A stretch of 64,000 nt of DNA, taken from the NCBI RefSeq assembly GCF_025148445.1, contig NZ_CP102270.1, positions 310,001 to 374,000 of the forward strand, in the 5' to 3' direction. Under the pieces are notes generated by a model. That model saw only the letters and a program-made list of their open reading frames with translations, did no database searches and had not been told where the DNA came from. Within the stretch, counting starts at the first letter, position 1. Each line of letters starts with the position of its first letter. The translations under genes and the position numbers were made by a program. Shown here piece by piece: positions 52,533 to 61,058 of the stretch. The stretch is from Eshraghiella crossota. GTDB lineage: Bacteria > Bacillota > Clostridia > Lachnospirales > Lachnospiraceae.

Positions 52533-54434
52533 ATGAACGCTGATATGAAATGGTTAGACAATCCGGAAGTGTTCCGTGTAAACCAGTTGGACGCACACAG
52601 CGACCATTGTTACTATATGGATTATGCAGATATGGAAAAATCAGAAAATCCTTTGATGCAGTCATTAAATGGACAATGGGAGTTTGCTTTTAGCAAAAAT
52701 GTAATGGACAGACCGGAAAATTTCTATGAGGAAAATTTTGATGCATCTTCATTTGATAAGATTATGGTTCCGGGGCATATCGAACTGGTAGGCTATGACA
52801 AAATACGCTATATCAATACGATGTATCCGTGGGAGGGAAAAGAATATCACAGGGGTGCGTATAGTATGGAGAGTACCGGGGACGAGGCAGGAATGTTTTC
52901 CGAGGCAGAGTATAATCCTGTCGGATCTTATATCAAACGATTTGATTTGAGTGAGCAAATGCGTGAAAAGAAAATCCGTATCTGTTTTGAAGGTGTGGAA
53001 GAAGCGATGTATCTGTGGCTGAATGGTCAGTTTGTAGGATATGCGGAGGATAGTTTTACACCGTCAGAATTTGATCTGACACCATTTATCAGAGAAAAAG
53101 GAAATGTGCTGGCAGTTCAGGTTCACAAAATGAGTACGGCAGCATTTTTGGAGGATCAGGACTTTTTCCGATTTTTTGGAATTTTTAGAAATGTAACTTT
53201 AAAAGCAGTGCCAGAGGTGCATTTGGAAGATGTATGGTTTCAGCCAACACTAAACAAGGACAATATAAGCGGCAGGGTATCGGTAAAGATGAAAGTATCT
53301 GCTCCAGAAGGAAAGAAAGTATCTGCCCATTTGGTTTTAAAAGACAGAGAGAATAATCAGGTGGCAGAGGACAATATCACCTTAGAGGAAAAAGCTGGAA
53401 GTCTTGTAGGAGTGATAGATACTGAGGTTGGAAGTGTTAAGGCATGGGATAATTACTGCCCATATCTGTATCACGCATATGTAGAGCTTAGAGGCGAAGA
53501 TGGAGAAATATTAGAGATAATTCCATATGACATAGGTTTCAGAAGACTGGAAATGATTGACAAGGTAATCTATTTAAATGGTAAACGTCTTGTCATTACC
53601 GGAGTAAACCGTCATGAGTGGAGTGCAAAGACAGGAAGAAGCATCAGTATGGATGAAATGACAGCAGACATTGATTGTATGATTAGAAATAATATCAATG
53701 CAGTACGCACATGCCATTATCCGGATCAGATACCGTGGTATTACCTGTGTGATAAAGCTGGTATTTATGTAATGGCAGAAACGAATATGGAAAGTCATGG
53801 AACATTCCAGAAACTTGGTGCGATTGAACCATCGTGCAGCGTACCTTGTTCTATTCCGCAATGGCGGGAGGCTGTTGTTGACAGGGCTAGGAGTAATTTT
53901 GAAACTTTTAAAAACCATACAGCAATTCTTTTCTGGTCTTTAGGAAATGAATCTTATGCGGGTGATGACATAGAAGCAATGAATACTTACTTCAAGGAAA
54001 AGCAGGATGGCAGATTTGTTCATTATGAAAGCTCTTTCTATGACCGTAATTATGAGGAAACCATATCAGATGTAGAGAGCAGGATGTATGCAAAGCCTTA
54101 TGAAGTGGAGGAATATTTAAATAATAATCCAAAGAAACCGTATCTTTTGTGTGAGTATATGCATGATATGGGTAATTCGATGGGAGGACTTGGTACTTAT
54201 ATGAAGTTAATAGATAAGTATGAGATGTACCACGGTGGATTTATCTGGGATTTCATTGATCAGGCACTTCTCGTGAAAGATGAAGTGACAGGAAAAGAAG
54301 TTTTGCGTTATGGCGGGGACTTTGATGATAAGCCTTCTGATTATGAGTTTTCAGGAAATGGAATTGTATTTGCAGACCGTAAGGAAAAACCAGCTATGCA
54401 GGAAGTGAGGTATTACTATGGCTTATACAGATAA
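52533..54434 (+). CDS. lacL: Beta-galactosidase large subunit (LacL type, GH2)
   Basis: This 633-residue protein covers the first three GH2 domains and the TIM barrel. It has the acid/base Glu in FWSLGNESYAGDDI (near 473) and the nucleophile Glu in YLLCEYMHDMGNSMGG (near 542). It lacks the C-terminal domain, which is encoded by the next gene with a 17-base overlap. This is the LacL/LacM heterodimer arrangement known from lactobacilli, where LacL is about 626-630 residues. It hydrolyses lactose in the cytoplasm. RBS AAAAGGAG. Confidence 0.9.
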   Translation: MNADMKWLDNPEVFRVNQLDAHSDHCYYMDYADMEKSENPLMQSLNGQWEFAFSKNVMDRPENFYEENFDASSFDKIMVPGHIELVGYDKIRYINTMYPWEGKEYHRGAYSMESTGDEAGMFSEAEYNPVGSYIKRFDLSEQMREKKIRICFEGVEEAMYLWLNGQFVGYAEDSFTPSEFDLTPFIREKGNVLAVQVHKMSTAAFLEDQDFFRFFGIFRNVTLKAVPEVHLEDVWFQPTLNKDNISGRVSVKMKVSAPEGKKVSAHLVLKDRENNQVAEDNITLEEKAGSLVGVIDTEVGSVKAWDNYCPYLYHAYVELRGEDGEILEIIPYDIGFRRLEMIDKVIYLNGKRLVITGVNRHEWSAKTGRSISMDEMTADIDCMIRNNINAVRTCHYPDQIPWYYLCDKAGIYVMAETNMESHGTFQKLGAIEPSCSVPCSIPQWREAVVDRARSNFETFKNHTAILFWSLGNESYAGDDIEAMNTYFKEKQDGRFVHYESSFYDRNYEETISDVESRMYAKPYEVEEYLNNNPKKPYLLCEYMHDMGNSMGGLGTYMKLIDKYEMYHGGFIWDFIDQALLVKDEVTGKEVLRYGGDFDDKPSDYEFSGNGIVFADRKEKPAMQEVRYYYGLYR

Positions 54435-55371
54435 GAATAAATTGAGAGTTGTATATGGAGATTATACACTTGGTGTACATGGAGATGGGTTTGACTATAT
54501 ATTCTCTTATTCACAGGGCGGTTTGGAGTCTATAGTAAAAAACGGTTATGAATGGCTGTATCGTTGTCCAAAGCCTACTTTTTGGAGAGCATTAACAGAT
54601 AATGACAGAGGCAGCAGGTTTCACATTAAAAGTGGAAGCTGGCTCGCATCGGATATGTTCATTGACTGTAAAAAAACTGAAGTTATTATGGATGGTGAAT
54701 TGCAAAAGCAGTATGCTCCGGACAATAACAGCTATGGCGGTGATGTGGCTGCCGGGGAAATAATTGTGAAATATACTTATGAGACTGTCAGCAATCCAGT
54801 AACAACAGTCATTGTATCTTATACCATTGATGTAACTGGAAATATCAAGGTGGATGTGGATTACACAGGAGTAAAGGGACTGCCGGAACTTCCGGTATTC
54901 GGAATGAGGTTTATTATGCCGACACTTGCAGATAAATATATGTACAAGGGATTATCGGGGGAAACCTATCCGGACAGAAAGGCAGGGGCAGAAAAAGGAA
55001 TTTATGAGGTATCAGATTTGAGCCTGACACCATATCTGGTTCCACAGGAATGTGGTATGAGAATGGATACAGAGTGGCTGGAGATTACAAGACATACAAG
55101 TCTTGATAATAGCAGAACGGATAGTTCACCACAGACATTAAGAATAGAAGAAAACGACAAGGCATTTGCTTTTTCGTGCCTGCCTTATACAGCATCAGAG
55201 ATTGAAAACGCAACACACCATGAGGAACTGCCACCAGCAAGAAGAACAGTCCTTTGTGTCTATGGTGCAGTAAGAGGAGTCGGTGGAATTGATAGCTGGG
55301 GAAGTGATGTGGAAGATGATTATCGGATTAGTGCAGAAAAAGACATTCACTATTCCTTCATTATCCGCTAA
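54418..55371 (+). CDS. lacM: Beta-galactosidase small subunit (LacM type)
   Basis: This 317-residue protein corresponds to the C-terminal domain of LacZ (Bgal_small_N): KPTFWRALTDNDRGSRF near residue 48-64 and a beta-sandwich to the end, including GMRFIMP and the late Trp loop (GGIDSWGSDVEDDY). It completes the active site of LacL. The start lies 17 bases inside lacL, after GGAAGTGAGG, so the subunits are translationally coupled. Length matches LacM (about 318). Confidence 0.9.
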   Translation: MAYTDKNKLRVVYGDYTLGVHGDGFDYIFSYSQGGLESIVKNGYEWLYRCPKPTFWRALTDNDRGSRFHIKSGSWLASDMFIDCKKTEVIMDGELQKQYAPDNNSYGGDVAAGEIIVKYTYETVSNPVTTVIVSYTIDVTGNIKVDVDYTGVKGLPELPVFGMRFIMPTLADKYMYKGLSGETYPDRKAGAEKGIYEVSDLSLTPYLVPQECGMRMDTEWLEITRHTSLDNSRTDSSPQTLRIEENDKAFAFSCLPYTASEIENATHHEELPPARRTVLCVYGAVRGVGGIDSWGSDVEDDYRISAEKDIHYSFIIR

Positions 55372-55395
55372 GTTTGTTTGAGGAGTTGCTTGCAA

Positions 55396-56217
55396 GTGTT
55401 ATTGGTATATGAGAACAGAACTGATGGAATAGTGGTAGAGTGGAAGAAAACAGTGCATTTTCCACCACATTTACATGAAGCAATAGAGGTAGTGTATGTA
55501 ACGGATGGGGATATTGAACTTGGAGTTGGACAAGAATTGTATCACATGGATGAGGGTGATTTTGCAATCGTGTTTCCAAACGTAATACATCATTATCAAG
55601 TATTTGGGAAAAAAGAAAACAAGGTAATATACCTGTATCTTGATCCGACACTGTTTCCTTCCTATTATAAAGAGTTGCAGATATACAGCCCGAAGAACCC
55701 GGTTGTAAAAAAAGAGCAAGTGCATCCTGATGTAGTAAATGCCATAAAATATCTGGCAGGAATAACAGAGGGGAATCCCATGCTGATACAGGCTTATGTA
55801 CAGATGATTCTTGCCCATGTTTTCGCAGAAATGCCAATGGTTGATAAAAGCACAGTAGGGAGTGATGACCTGATTTATAATGCGGTAGAATATGTAGCTA
55901 AAAATTTTAGAGAGAAAATCAGTCTTGAAAAAATGGCATACGATTTGTGTGTAAGCAAATATGTGTTATCAAGAATGTTTGCAAAAACCTTTCACTGTAA
56001 TTTTAGTAAATATGTGAATGGAGTCCGGTTAAATTATGCAGTTGCGGCACTGGAAAACACAATGGATTCCATTACAAATATATGTCTTGATTGTGGGTTT
56101 GAAAGTCAAAGAACTTTTAACCATGTTTTTAAGGACAGATACAAGATTACACCAAGAGAGTACAGAAAAAGGATGGAACACAATAATAGAAACGGCAGCT
56201 TGGGGGTACGCAGATGA
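55396..56217 (+). CDS. AraC family transcriptional regulator
   Basis: GTG 55396 is preferred (GAGGAG ten bases upstream), giving 273 residues. It has an N-terminal cupin sensor (FPPHLHEAIEVVYVTDGDIELGVG... HMDEGDFAIVFPNVIHHY) and a C-terminal double HTH (ISLEKMAYDLCVSKYVLSRMFAKTF, ITNICLDCGFESQRTFNHVFKDRYKITPREYRK). It probably senses a sugar and regulates the lac operon in which it lies. It may partly replace the regulator disrupted by IS66. The stop overlaps mgsA (ATGA). Confidence 0.88.
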   Translation: MLLVYENRTDGIVVEWKKTVHFPPHLHEAIEVVYVTDGDIELGVGQELYHMDEGDFAIVFPNVIHHYQVFGKKENKVIYLYLDPTLFPSYYKELQIYSPKNPVVKKEQVHPDVVNAIKYLAGITEGNPMLIQAYVQMILAHVFAEMPMVDKSTVGSDDLIYNAVEYVAKNFREKISLEKMAYDLCVSKYVLSRMFAKTFHCNFSKYVNGVRLNYAVAALENTMDSITNICLDCGFESQRTFNHVFKDRYKITPREYRKRMEHNNRNGSLGVRR

Positions 56218-56684
56218 TTAAATATCTTACAATGACGATTGAAAAACAAAAAAACATAGCTTTGATTGCTCATGATGGGAAAAAACAGGATATGTTGAAA
56301 TGGTGTATGGACAATAAAGAAATTTTACAGCAACATAATCTGTCAGGAACCGGAACGACTGCGAGAATGATAGCAGATCATGTAGGATTAAAGATAAAAG
56401 GATATAACAGTGGTCCATTAGGTGGAGATCAGCAGATAGGGGCAAAAATTGTAGAGGGAAATATCGACATGGTTATTTTCTTCTCCGATCCACTGGCAGC
56501 ACAGCCACATGATCCAGATGTTAAGGCACTTCTTAGAATTGCACAGGTGTATGATATACCGATTGCAAATAATATTGCAACAGCGGATTTTATGATTCAT
56601 TCCACGCTTATGAATGAACAGTATTCACATCAGATTGAAAATTTTAAAAATACAGTGGATGTCAGAGTAAAAGAAATGCAGTGA
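56214..56684 (+). CDS. mgsA: Methylglyoxal synthase
   Basis: This 156-residue protein shows IALIAHDGKKQDMLKWC near residue 14, the GTGTTARMI loop, NSGPLGGDQQIGAKI with catalytic Asp near 71, and VIFFSDPLAAQPHDPDVKALLRIA. It converts dihydroxyacetone phosphate to methylglyoxal, relieving sugar-phosphate stress in the cytoplasm. Its place as last gene of the lac operon, overlapping araC by four bases, suggests use when galactoside influx outruns glycolysis. A strong terminator follows. Confidence 0.93.
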   Translation: MIKYLTMTIEKQKNIALIAHDGKKQDMLKWCMDNKEILQQHNLSGTGTTARMIADHVGLKIKGYNSGPLGGDQQIGAKIVEGNIDMVIFFSDPLAAQPHDPDVKALLRIAQVYDIPIANNIATADFMIHSTLMNEQYSHQIENFKNTVDVRVKEMQ

Positions 56685-56751
56685 TGGATATGATAAATAG
56701 CCAAAAACTGTCCGCTAATAGAATTTACAACAGAATATAGAGCAGATAAAG

Positions 56752-56784
56752 ACGAATGGTATCAGATGTGCCATTCGTTTTTTT
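56752..56784 (+). terminator. Terminator of the lac operon
   Basis: ACGAATGG (56752-56759) and CCATTCGT (56771-56778) make a perfect 8-bp stem followed by seven or more Ts. It ends the operon after mgsA. Confidence 0.88.
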
Positions 56785-56902
56785 AATAAAAGCACAAATT
56801 AACCTACTTACGAGCATAAAATGATGTGCGTTGGGTTGTTTTCTGGACTATGAGAATCAAAGTCCCATTGATATGATTAACATGGAAAAGAGGTGCAAAA
56901 TC

Positions 56903-57235
56903 TTGGATACAGGAAGAAAAGATGCCAATATACAGATAGGAAAGAGACTAAGAGAGGCAAGACTGAATATGAACCTCGAAAAGTCAGAAATTGCGGATGT
57001 ATTAGGTGTTACAGTGGAACATTATCGAAAGCTTGAGGCGGGTATAACGGGAATATCTGTAGATAAAGTGTTGACACTCTATCATAAATATGGAATTGAT
57101 CCTACATATCTGATAACAGGCGAGAGCAGTATGAAAGATTTTAATCTGGATTACTATGTTGCGAACAGCACAAAGGAGCAGAGAAATGAGTTTTTTGACC
57201 GTGTGCTGGCTTATTTATCTAAGTTGATTAGATAA
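56903..57235 (+). CDS. XRE family HTH regulator upstream of agr system 1
   Basis: The HTH lies at IGKRLREARLNMNLEKSEIADVLGVTVEHYRKLEAGITGISVDKVLTLYHKYGIDPTYLITGE, a typical XRE/Cro domain. The C-terminal 30 residues may dimerise. TTG 56903 after AGAGGTGC gives 110 residues; ATG 56882 and ATG 56831 are in frame but lack an RBS. It precedes the first agr response regulator by 44 bases on the same strand and may regulate that operon. Confidence 0.7.
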   Translation: MDTGRKDANIQIGKRLREARLNMNLEKSEIADVLGVTVEHYRKLEAGITGISVDKVLTLYHKYGIDPTYLITGESSMKDFNLDYYVANSTKEQRNEFFDRVLAYLSKLIR

Positions 57236-57279
57236 ATTGAAGTGCTTCCTACTTCCAAGCCCGAAAAGGAGGAAGTGTT

Positions 57280-57987
57280 ATGCTTAATATTGCGGTCTGT
57301 GATGACAGCAGAACAGATGTAGAAATGCTGGAAAGTGCTTTTGATAAGTTAGCGCAGTACCAGTTTTCTTATGAAGTGTATTTTACAGCGAAGGAGTTGC
57401 TGAAGCATGTTATAGATTATGGAGAAATGTATCATCTGTATATATTTGACATTGAAATGCCGGAGATGAATGGTTTGCAGCTTGCAAAAGAAATCCGGAA
57501 AATAGATGCCAAAGCATTGTTTGTATTCCTGACTGGATATACTCAGTATGTTATGGATGTTTTTGAGGTTATTACCTTTGACTATATTTCTAAACCGATT
57601 ACAGTGGAAAAGCTGGAGTCCGTTCTTTTAAAAGCCATGCAGTATCTTCATATGATAAAGCGTGACTTTGTCTTTCAGTTCCGAAAAAATCAGTTTCGTA
57701 TTAGCTGCGATGATATTGTGTATTTTGAGAAGAAAGGTCGTCAGGCAGTGATACATACGATTTCAGAAAATTTCAAGGCAAATATGACAACTGAAGAAAT
57801 ATGGAAACAGCTTGATGATAAGGTCTTTGCCCATATTCATGTATCATATATCATCAATCTTGGGCATATCAGGGCGATTGATGGAGATGAAGTAGTGATG
57901 GACAATGAAGAAAGACTTCTGATTGCCCGCTCCCATAAGCAGAATTTAAAAGAAAAACATATGGAGTTTGTAAGGAGGATGGTTTAA
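57280..57987 (+). CDS. LytTR response regulator, agr system 1 (AgrA-like)
   Basis: This 235-residue protein has a receiver domain (IAVCDDSRTDVEML, phosphoacceptor Asp in LYIFDIEMPEMNG near 58, FLTGYTQYV, YISKPIT) and a LytTR DNA-binding domain (VFQFRKNQFRISCDDIVYFEKKGRQAVIH... FAHIHVSYIINLGHI). It should be phosphorylated by the kinase encoded 2 bases downstream and bind direct repeats upstream of the agrD1 gene. RBS GGAGGAAG. Confidence 0.9.
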   Translation: MLNIAVCDDSRTDVEMLESAFDKLAQYQFSYEVYFTAKELLKHVIDYGEMYHLYIFDIEMPEMNGLQLAKEIRKIDAKALFVFLTGYTQYVMDVFEVITFDYISKPITVEKLESVLLKAMQYLHMIKRDFVFQFRKNQFRISCDDIVYFEKKGRQAVIHTISENFKANMTTEEIWKQLDDKVFAHIHVSYIINLGHIRAIDGDEVVMDNEERLLIARSHKQNLKEKHMEFVRRMV

Positions 57988-57989
57988 GG

Positions 57990-59276
57990 ATGGAATATGT
58001 GATACGCTTTGCCATCAGCCTGTTTGATCTGGCAGTGTTTATGTATTATTTTCATTCCAATAAGAAAATGAAACCAGTATCAAAGGTATGGATATGGGCT
58101 GGATTTACCATTGCTGCAATTATATGGACATTTGTCAGTAGCATAAAAAATCCGTATCTGAATCTTGCGACTCTTTTGATTGTGCTTATACTGTTATCAT
58201 TTTATTATGAATCAGGAATGTGGACGAGAATTATAAATATTGTGACATTCATGGGTATTGGAATGCTGTTTGAACCTGTAGCCTTGCTGTTACTCCATGC
58301 TATGAATTTTCATATGGGAGAAAGTTATAAATATTATTTTGTAATGGTAATATGCAGCTTTGTTCGTGGAAATGTGATGTATATTCTGTCAAAATTGATT
58401 TCAAAGAAAGGGATGCAGATTGCTGATTTTCCGAAAGAAATTTTGGGTGTGCTTGTTATGGTATTTGCCTTTACGGTGTTGAACTGCTGCTTTGTTATTC
58501 TTTTGTCATTGGAAGCTGGCAGTGAAAAAAGCCTGCTTATGTGTGCCAGTATTGTAATTTCCATTGTCCTGACAGATTATTTTATGCTGTATATGATGGA
58601 ACGTTTTAATTATCTTGTGCAAAAACAGTATGAGGATGCAATGTACAGGGAAGAAATGCACTATAAAGACATCTATTATGAAGAAGCAGAAAAACAGAAT
58701 AAGGAAGTGCAGAAGTTAAAGCACGATATGAAACATAAATTGCATGAACTGTATCATCTGTTGGAAAATAGTGATGGGCATGAACTTTCAGAGAAAATCG
58801 GTGCGATGTGCATAGAATTTGAGCAGATAGATGAAAAGCAGTATTCTGATAATCCAATCGTAGATTCTGTGCTCCGCATTAAATTTGGCAGGGCAAAGGC
58901 AAGGGGGATAAAAGTAGAAACATCTATTCGTATTCCAAAGAAGATGCAGCTTGATCATGGGGATATAGGTGTATTGTATGGAAATCTTGTGGATAATGCG
59001 GTAGAAGCCTGTAGCAAGGTGCCGGAGGAACAGCGTTTTGTAAAGATTGAAAATAAGTACCAGTCGGGGATTTTGCTTCTTGTAATAACAAACAGCAAAA
59101 CAGGAAAGAAAAATAAAAGCCTGAAAACAACCAAGAAAGATAATATCCGACATGGGCATGGTGTTCAGAGTGTCCGCAAAGTGGTAGAAAAATACAATGG
59201 AACGGTAAGTTTTACAGATAAAGGGGATATATTTGAGGTTTCAGCAATGCTCTATGGAATTGAAGTGAAGGAATAA
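57990..59276 (+). CDS. GHKL histidine kinase, agr system 1 (AgrC-like)
   Basis: This 428-residue protein has six N-terminal membrane helices (to about 200), a coiled linker, the phosphoacceptor His in EVQKLKHDMKHKLHELYHLLEN near 245, the N box LVDNAVEACSK and a C-terminal GHGVQSVRKVVEKYNG G box. AgrC-type kinases detect the cyclic peptide outside and phosphorylate the LytTR regulator. The gene lies two bases after the regulator gene. Confidence 0.9.
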   Translation: MEYVIRFAISLFDLAVFMYYFHSNKKMKPVSKVWIWAGFTIAAIIWTFVSSIKNPYLNLATLLIVLILLSFYYESGMWTRIINIVTFMGIGMLFEPVALLLLHAMNFHMGESYKYYFVMVICSFVRGNVMYILSKLISKKGMQIADFPKEILGVLVMVFAFTVLNCCFVILLSLEAGSEKSLLMCASIVISIVLTDYFMLYMMERFNYLVQKQYEDAMYREEMHYKDIYYEEAEKQNKEVQKLKHDMKHKLHELYHLLENSDGHELSEKIGAMCIEFEQIDEKQYSDNPIVDSVLRIKFGRAKARGIKVETSIRIPKKMQLDHGDIGVLYGNLVDNAVEACSKVPEEQRFVKIENKYQSGILLLVITNSKTGKKNKSLKTTKKDNIRHGHGVQSVRKVVEKYNGTVSFTDKGDIFEVSAMLYGIEVKE

Positions 59277-59285
59277 ATGCAAAGC

Positions 59286-59341
59286 GTTACACTTAAATGT
59301 CAATCTGTTACACTTTGCCGCATTTTCCTGTAAAGTATGAT
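59286..59341 (+). promoter_or_regulatory. agr system 1 promoter with LytTR-type direct repeats
   Basis: GTTACACTT occurs twice (59286-59294 and 59307-59315), 21 bases apart, two helical turns. The second copy overlaps the -35 TTTGCC (59314-59319), followed by 16 bases and -10 TATGAT (59336-59341). Direct repeats with this spacing next to a weak -35 are typical of AgrA-type LytTR activation. It drives agrD1-agrB1. Confidence 0.65.
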
Positions 59342-59379
59342 ATAGTGCATTCATCAAATGCAAAGGAGGACATACATAT

Positions 59380-59544
59380 ATGTCAAAATTAAGAAGATTG
59401 ATGAACCGACTCAGTCATGGAGCATTAACCAGCGTGGCAGCACTTGCCCTTACGGTAACTGCAACCAATATGAACCGTTGCTGCTGGTTTATTTTCGGAC
59501 AGGACAAGTTACCGGATAATGCGAAAAAACTTAGAAAATTTTAA
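59380..59544 (+). CDS. Cyclic-lactone autoinducer peptide precursor (AgrD1)
   Basis: This 54-residue precursor, preceded by AAGGAGG, has an N-terminal amphipathic part (LRRLMNRLSHGALTSVAALAL), then TNMNRCCWFIFGQDKLP and a charged tail (DNAKKLRKF). The layout is that of AgrD: Cys-containing core and acidic/basic recognition tail cut by AgrB. The likely thiolactone ring is CWFIF, five residues closing on the second Cys; a ring using the first Cys is possible. It lies directly before agrB1. Confidence 0.8.
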   Translation: MSKLRRLMNRLSHGALTSVAALALTVTATNMNRCCWFIFGQDKLPDNAKKLRKF

Positions 59545-59558
59545 GGTGGTAACAGGGT

Positions 59559-60143
59559 ATGATTGCTAAATTTGCAAAGAAGATAAATGAAATATTGATA
59601 CAAAAGGAGATTGTGCAAAAAGAGGATGCAGAACTGTACCAATATGGGATAGAAAATGGCATTGTTGTTGCAGGAAACCTTTTGGCTTCTGGAATATTTG
59701 GCATTGTGACGGGGAGACCGGGACTTGTTCTGGTCTTCCTGTTATTTTATGCCTCGTTGAGAAGCTATAGTGGGGGCAGCCACTGTAAGAGTAGAATCGG
59801 CTGTTTTTTGATATCAATGGCAATTTTATTTATTCCGGTTTATACATATGAGCCTGTAATGAAAAATGTTCCTAATGCCGTGATTTTATTGATCGGAGTT
59901 CTTGCAGTGGTAATTATTATTGTCCTTGCCCCAGTGGAAAGTATCAATAAACCTCTTGATGAGGAAGAAAGAAAGTATTATGCAAGGGTAACACATTGCA
60001 TAACAGCATTGCAGGTATGTGTTCTTATCATTTTATTTTGTTTGGATCTACAAGATTATTTTTATGCTGGGTATGTGAGTATAGTCCTGATAGCAGTATT
60101 TATGGTTATGGGAAAGATTGCAGTGAAACGATATGTGCAATAG
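59559..60143 (+). CDS. AgrB-like peptide-processing membrane peptidase, system 1
   Basis: This 194-residue protein has about five to six membrane helices and the AgrB catalytic pair: His in RSYSGGSHCKSRIGCFL near residue 75 and Cys seven residues later, the same spacing as H77/C84 of S. aureus AgrB. AgrB cuts the C-terminal part of AgrD and forms the thiolactone. It starts 14 bases after the agrD1 stop with an AAGGTGG site. Confidence 0.9.
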   Translation: MIAKFAKKINEILIQKEIVQKEDAELYQYGIENGIVVAGNLLASGIFGIVTGRPGLVLVFLLFYASLRSYSGGSHCKSRIGCFLISMAILFIPVYTYEPVMKNVPNAVILLIGVLAVVIIIVLAPVESINKPLDEEERKYYARVTHCITALQVCVLIILFCLDLQDYFYAGYVSIVLIAVFMVMGKIAVKRYVQ

Positions 60144-60332
60144 CAAAATGTATTAAAAATAGGTATTGATATATAATTTTGTAGACGAACATGGAATATT
60201 ACAAATATAGAGTAATGGTTAAAATTTTGGATGAAAATGCCGAAATATAATAAAAAATAGGAAAATATACAAAAAATAATCCAACCAAATGAAAGAAGTA
60301 TGTCAAATTTGTGTGTGGAAGGGGATGAGCAT

Positions 60333-61058
60333 ATGTTCAGAATTGCTATATGTGATGATGAAAGACAATTTAGAAAACGCATTCATGATATTTTAATAGA
60401 ATATATGAATGAAAATGATATATTATACGAAATTGATGAATTTGAATCAGGAAAGGATTTTATAAGTTTAGGTATCAATCTAGCAAAGTATGATATTGTT
60501 TTTCTGGATGTAAATATGGATGAACTGGATGGAATGGAAACTGCGCAGAAAATAAGAAAAGTCAGCAATGATGTTTTTATAGTTTTTGTTACAGCATTTA
60601 TTACATGTGCCCCTCAAGGATACAGCGTAGGAGCTATAAGATATATTCTGAAAAATAATGTAAATTTTCCGGAACTAATATTTGAGTGTATGGATGCAAT
60701 CAGCTTGAATATGAATTATGTAGCCCAAAAGAAGAAATTTAACTTTAATGAGGGTACAAAGATTGTAGCATTAGAGCGTTTGTTATACATAGAGAGCAGA
60801 TTGCATAAACTTGAGTTTTACATTATGGAGGACAAGTTAAAAAAATATTCAATATATGGCAAACTAGATGAGCTGGAAAAAGAGTTGCAAGGTAATGATT
60901 TTATCCGGATACATCAAAGTTATCTGGTTAATATGAAGCATATTGAGAAAGTCAGCCGGTATGAGGCGTTATTGAACAATGGTATTAAGTTGGAAATTCC
61001 AAAAGCACGATATAAATTTGTTGAAGAAACATTTGTTTCGTATAAAGGAGAATTGTAG
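60333..61058 (+). CDS. LytTR response regulator, agr system 2
   Basis: ATG 60333 follows GGAAGGGGATGAGC; the product is 241 residues. The receiver is IAICDDERQFRKRIHDIL with the phosphoacceptor in YDIVFLDVNMDELDG near 59 and VFVTAFITCAPQGYSVGAIRYILKN; the LytTR domain is KIVALERLLYIESRLHKLEFYIME...FIRIHQSYLVNMKHI. It is paralogous to, but clearly diverged from, the system 1 regulator. The upstream 190 bases are AT-rich with no clear operator. Confidence 0.9.
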   Translation: MFRIAICDDERQFRKRIHDILIEYMNENDILYEIDEFESGKDFISLGINLAKYDIVFLDVNMDELDGMETAQKIRKVSNDVFIVFVTAFITCAPQGYSVGAIRYILKNNVNFPELIFECMDAISLNMNYVAQKKKFNFNEGTKIVALERLLYIESRLHKLEFYIMEDKLKKYSIYGKLDELEKELQGNDFIRIHQSYLVNMKHIEKVSRYEALLNNGIKLEIPKARYKFVEETFVSYKGEL

